Assembly: GCA_020073305.1 (NCBI GenBank)
Contig: JAIQFK010000017.1
Coordinates: 62,001-126,000, forward strand
Length of the DNA: 64,000 nt
Direction of reading: 5' to 3'
From: Terriglobia bacterium
Lineage (GTDB): Bacteria > Acidobacteriota > Terriglobia > Bryobacterales > Bryobacteraceae
Part shown: positions 61,007 through 64,000 of the stretch, piece after piece
Layout: each line of letters begins with the position of its first letter
Numbering within the stretch: the first letter of the stretch is position 1
The notes under the pieces: model-generated
The model's database searches: none
Seen by the model: the letters and a program-made list of their open reading frames with translations, nothing else
Told to the model about the DNA's origin: nothing
Made by a program: the position numbers and the translations under genes

Positions 61007-62206
61007 TCAGATAGGTCTTTCCGGAAACAGGCCGGGCATCCAGCGAGACGCCAACGACGCGGGGAAGGCGAGGCGGAGCGGGGCCCGTGCACTATCGGAA
61101 ACCAGCACTTCCTTATCAAGCAGAGCCGATACGGTTCTCCGGGCCTGTCGTTCACCAGTTCCCACTACGGTGCCGGCTTCGCCGCGAGGCAACTCGCCGC
61201 GATAGAGGACAGCTTCGAGAATGCTGCCTGATTTGGGAGGAAGGCGCCCCAGCCGGATTTCCTCTTCCACCCACAGCAAAATGCGAGCGCGCAAGCGGTC
61301 GGGCTGAACCAGACTCTCCATAAAGTTCACCTGATCAATGCAGACCGCAAGAAAGAAGCGGGTGAACTCAGCAAGTGCTTCTTCGCTTAAACTGCCACGC
61401 CCGTCGAGATCGTTGCGGCGTGGCAGATCACAGTTGGCGAGAAGCCTTTTGTACTCACTCACGTTGCGGGCAAGGCCGCGGGCAACCGACCAAACGGCGC
61501 CGGTATCCAGCGTGTCCAGCATCATCGCATGAGACATCAGCCGGGCTACGCGACCGTTGCCGTCCAGAAACGGATGTATCCACAACAGGCGGTGGTGAGC
61601 TGCAGCAGTGGAGATGATCGCCTCGGTCTTGCCGGTGTTTTCGTAGATCTGTTCGAAGCACTGCAGGAAGCGGGGCAAGGCCCCCGCGCTGATGGCAATG
61701 TGCGTTCCAACCCGCACCTCGCTTTTGCGCAACTCGCCCGGAACAACCCGTATCCGTTCTTTAGTAGCCGGGTCCTCGCACCACAGAAGATCCTCGGGCA
61801 GCAGTTCGCAAAAGCGCCGATGAATTTCGCAGATGCCGTCAGCCTTGATAGCTCCGCCACCCTTGAGCCCGCCATTATCGATCCATTGTTGGACGGTGAT
61901 ATGCGCCTGGGCTTCGAGTTGCAGGTCGCGTTTGCGGGTATCCTTGCTGTAGTCGTTCTTCATCGCCCGCTCTATGTCCACCGGGTGCGTGTCGTGTCCT
62001 TCGATAAGGTTGGAGTAATAGCAGTTCATCGCCCGCACCATATCGGCAACCGACGCCAGCAGAGAGGGGGGCAGGCTGCGGTGGAATCCGGCGGACTTTT
62101 GGGCTAGGTCGAAAGCAAGGTCGATGAGTGCCCCCCGGTGCCGGGAGCCTTCTCCTATGAGGAGTGGCTCCATAAGAGAGACGAGCTCGCCTCGGTCCGC
62201 TTCCAT
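61007..62206 (-). CDS. Fic-family AMP-transferase with N-terminal inhibitory motif
   Basis: 399 residues. The active site HPFLDGNGRVARL (about residues 216-228) is the full HPFx(D/E)GNGR motif, so transfer of AMP or a related group to a target hydroxyl should be possible. A class II inhibitory helix motif YSNLIEGHDTHP (S-x-x-x-E-G, near residue 64) should obstruct ATP gamma-phosphate binding. The C-terminal region (about 305-399) is a winged-helix-type domain with GTGERQARRTVSALL. No antitoxin gene is adjacent, as expected for class II. The target is unknown. Confidence 0.9.
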   Translation of the reverse strand: MEADRGELVSLMEPLLIGEGSRHRGALIDLAFDLAQKSAGFHRSLPPSLLASVADMVRAMNCYYSNLIEGHDTHPVDIERAMKNDYSKDTRKRDLQLEAQAHITVQQWIDNGGLKGGGAIKADGICEIHRRFCELLPEDLLWCEDPATKERIRVVPGELRKSEVRVGTHIAISAGALPRFLQCFEQIYENTGKTEAIISTAAAHHRLLWIHPFLDGNGRVARLMSHAMMLDTLDTGAVWSVARGLARNVSEYKRLLANCDLPRRNDLDGRGSLSEEALAEFTRFFLAVCIDQVNFMESLVQPDRLRARILLWVEEEIRLGRLPPKSGSILEAVLYRGELPRGEAGTVVGTGERQARRTVSALLDKEVLVSDSARAPLRLAFPASLASRWMPGLFPERPI

Positions 62207-62246
62207 GTCCGATGCTATATCCTCTTGTAATTGTTATACAACTATA

Positions 62247-62275
62247 TGTATATCAAATAGATATGATAGACGCAA
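62247..62275 (-). promoter_or_regulatory. AT-rich promoter of the fic gene with two inverted repeats
   Basis: TTGCGT (62270-62275) and TATACA (62247-62252) are 17 bases apart on the minus strand. The inverted repeats TATCA/TGATA (62251-62255 and 62264-62268) and ATACA/TGTAT (62236-62240 and 62247-62251) flank and overlap the -10 box, consistent with repressor control. The region is notably AT-rich in a GC-rich neighbourhood. Confidence 0.45.
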
Positions 62276-62361
62276 GTTCCTTTAGAATCCACTTCGATGT
62301 CCGTTGTAAAGTCCGCTTAATTGCATCTAAGTCAGAGCTACGGAACAAGCAGGACCCTGGC

Positions 62362-64000
62362 TTACTCGTATCGCAACGCTTGCATGGGGTCGGTGCGGCT
62401 GGCGCGCAGGGCTGGAATGTAGCCGGCCAGACAGCCGACAGCGGCGAGCGCGACCACGGCCAGCGCAATCGTCAGCGGGTCATTCTGGCCGACTCCGAAA
62501 AGCTGGCTCTGCACGTAGCGGGTGAGGGCGAACGAGGCGGCCAGGCCCGCCACCATGCCGATCGAGACCAGCAACACCACCTCGCGCATTACCAGCCAGA
62601 TCACGTCCCCATGAATGGCGCCGAGTGCGATGCGGATGCCGATCTCGCGCGTGCGGCGCTCGACGGTGTAGGCCATCACGCCGTATAGGCCCACCATGGC
62701 CAGTAGCGTGGCCAGGCAGCCGAAGAGGGTCGACAACCCGGCAATCAAGCGTTCGATGAGCAGAGAATTCTCGACCTGCGCGTCCATGGTTCGTATGCCG
62801 TAAATCGGCAGATTGGGGTCCAACTGCCGTACCTGGGACCGCACGGCGGCGAATGCCTGAGTGGGATTCAGAGACGTGCGGAGATAAACGGTCATGTTCC
62901 CGACGTACCGGCTAGCCAAATACGGAACGAACATCTGGACCGGAATTTCGTCTTTGAGGCTCGTGTACTTAATGTCTTTGACGACGCCAATCACCTCCAT
63001 GTCCGTTTTGGTGCCGGGATCCATACCGAATCCGACATGACGGCCTATCGGATTCACGCTTCCGAAAAACTGCCTGGCAAATTTCTGATTGATGATGACG
63101 ACGCGTGGCGAAAAGTCGTCTTTATCGGGCCCGTGCTTGACCTCATCGACATCTTTGAGGGTGAAGTCTCGGCCCGCGGCCAACGGAACGCCGAGCGTGT
63201 TGAAGTAGCCGGGACCGATGGAGTTCATGTAAGGCTCAGGGCCATCACCCTGCTTCGGGGTGAAGCCTTCAACGGTCACCGAGCTGTCCCATTCGTTACC
63301 CTCCAGGATGCGCACCGACGCCAGACCGGCGGACTGAACCCCGGGAATCGCGCTGACCGCGTCGGTAAGCTGGCGGTACAGCAATTTCGCCCGGTCACTG
63401 TCATATCCGTTCAATGACGGGTCGAGATTGAAGGCGATGAGGTGATCCTGCCGGAATCCCGGCCCCAGGCCGTGCAGGTTGCGCAGGCTGCGGATGAACA
63501 GTCCCGCACCGATCAGCAGCAACAACGAGAGCGTGACCTGCGCCGTCACCAGGCCTTTTCGTAACTGAACTTGCCCGCCGCCTCCGAGCACCGCTCCGGC
63601 CTGGTCTTTGAGCGTGGGAGCCAGATTGGGGCGAGTGGACTGCAGCGCGGGCGCCAGGCCGAAGATCAGTCCGGTGAGACACGCAACCGCCGCGGTGAAA
63701 AGCAGGATTCGCAAATCCGGGGCGGTGGAGAGGTTCAACGATGACGAATCCGGCGGCAAAAGGGCCAGGATGGCGCGGTTGGTCCAGGTGGCGAGCGCGA
63801 TTCCGAGAATGCCGCCCGCGCCCGCGAGGAGCAGGCTTTCGACCAGAAGCTGGCGCACAATGCGGAGGCGCCCGGCGCCCAAAGCCAGCCGGATGGCTAC
63901 TTCCTTCTGCCGGGTTGCGGCGCGGGCAATGAGCAGCCCGGCCACGTTGGCGCAGGCGATCAACAGCACGCCGCCGGTCACGGCCATCAGCAGCCAGAGC
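62362..64000 (-). CDS. MacB/ADOP-type ABC transporter permease, 5' part missing
   Basis: The frame is open to the window end; about 545 residues are visible. ACANVAGLLIARAATRQKE and AIRLALGAGRLRIVRQLL form the first FtsX-type unit, a periplasmic MacB-like domain follows (about 205-410; GPGYFNTLGVPLAAGRDF, INQKFARQFFG), and a second FtsX unit closes with VERRTREIGIRIALGA and LRASRTDPMQALRYE. The duplicated layout and the long form are those of the acidobacterial ADOP permeases. A partner ATPase is not visible. Substrate unknown. Confidence 0.88.
   Translation of the reverse strand, partial: LWLLMAVTGGVLLIACANVAGLLIARAATRQKEVAIRLALGAGRLRIVRQLLVESLLLAGAGGILGIALATWTNRAILALLPPDSSSLNLSTAPDLRILLFTAAVACLTGLIFGLAPALQSTRPNLAPTLKDQAGAVLGGGGQVQLRKGLVTAQVTLSLLLLIGAGLFIRSLRNLHGLGPGFRQDHLIAFNLDPSLNGYDSDRAKLLYRQLTDAVSAIPGVQSAGLASVRILEGNEWDSSVTVEGFTPKQGDGPEPYMNSIGPGYFNTLGVPLAAGRDFTLKDVDEVKHGPDKDDFSPRVVIINQKFARQFFGSVNPIGRHVGFGMDPGTKTDMEVIGVVKDIKYTSLKDEIPVQMFVPYLASRYVGNMTVYLRTSLNPTQAFAAVRSQVRQLDPNLPIYGIRTMDAQVENSLLIERLIAGLSTLFGCLATLLAMVGLYGVMAYTVERRTREIGIRIALGAIHGDVIWLVMREVVLLVSIGMVAGLAASFALTRYVQSQLFGVGQNDPLTIALAVVALAAVGCLAGYIPALRASRTDPMQALRYE

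Noticed and set aside
1-64000. CRISPR arrays, insertion sequences, prophage genes, rRNA and tRNA genes
   Set aside because: No spaced direct repeats, transposase or integrase motifs, or RNA gene signatures were seen anywhere in the window.

Overview
The window looks like a chromosomal segment from an Acidobacteriota bacterium close to Solibacter/Bryobacter. This is inferred from gene content: a 1,246-residue Oar-type TonB-dependent receptor with an N-terminal carboxypeptidase-regulatory-like domain, a TIGR03118 + TIGR03437-like secreted protein, paired DUF1501 and PSCyt1/DUF1549/DUF1553 proteins, an ADOP/MacB-like permease, many Tat-exported sugar enzymes, and GC-rich sequence throughout. No rRNA, tRNA, CRISPR array, prophage or insertion sequence was seen. 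Gene density is high and no gene-free stretch exceeds about 300 bases. Many genes overlap by 1-11 bases or follow within a few bases, so several start codons were moved from the longest open frame to the one supported by a ribosome-binding site or stop/start overlap.

Layout. 1-6.2 kb: end of a ROK sugar kinase, a Tat-exported TIM-barrel epimerase, a LolC/E-type permease, lysS, a family 2 glycosyltransferase and a two-domain VOC dioxygenase. 6.2-11.6 kb: bactofilin plus methyltransferase-like protein, then a sugar-oxidising module (gluconate dehydrogenase subunit 3, GMC flavoprotein, lactonase, triheme cytochrome). 11.6-13.5 kb: a secreted TIGR03118/TIGR03437 protein. 13.6-21.5 kb: a signalling and cell-wall locus of FHA protein, 27-residue membrane peptide, PP2C phosphatase, membrane Ser/Thr kinase, a single-chain SEDS glycosyltransferase-transpeptidase fusion and a second FHA protein. 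Its content parallels the actinobacterial pstP/rodA/pbpA/pknAB/fhaAB locus, but with rodA and pbpA merged and a kinase ectodomain that is not PASTA. 22-43 kb: catabolic and cell-surface genes, including DUF1501/DUF1553, the TonB receptor, a beta-propeller, PIG-L, lysoplasmalogenase, polysaccharide deacetylase, two glycosidases, SDR, AidB-like flavoprotein, aldo/keto reductase and a rhamnonate-dehydratase-like enolase. The aidB-like gene lies between two 79-bp hairpin repeats that show a compensatory base change.

43-49 kb: ankyrin protein, a dynamin-like GTPase with a probable one-base frameshift, then a fluoride-resistance operon (CrcB and three DUF190 units) headed by a clear fluoride riboswitch. 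Next is a peroxiredoxin whose peroxidatic position is an in-frame UGA followed by a SECIS-like hairpin, so it is very probably a selenoprotein, and then a porin. 49-55 kb: a minus-strand operon of CoA-transferase, ferredoxin, 2-oxoacid:ferredoxin oxidoreductase alpha and fused beta/gamma subunits, branched-chain aminotransferase and a free-standing LeuA/CimA regulatory domain. Together these could convert branched-chain amino acids to acyl-CoA and reduced ferredoxin. 55-61 kb: a complete hypABFCDE set for [NiFe]-hydrogenase maturation, running divergently from that operon. 61-64 kb: a Fic protein with an AT-rich promoter and the 3' part of a MacB-like permease that continues past the window.
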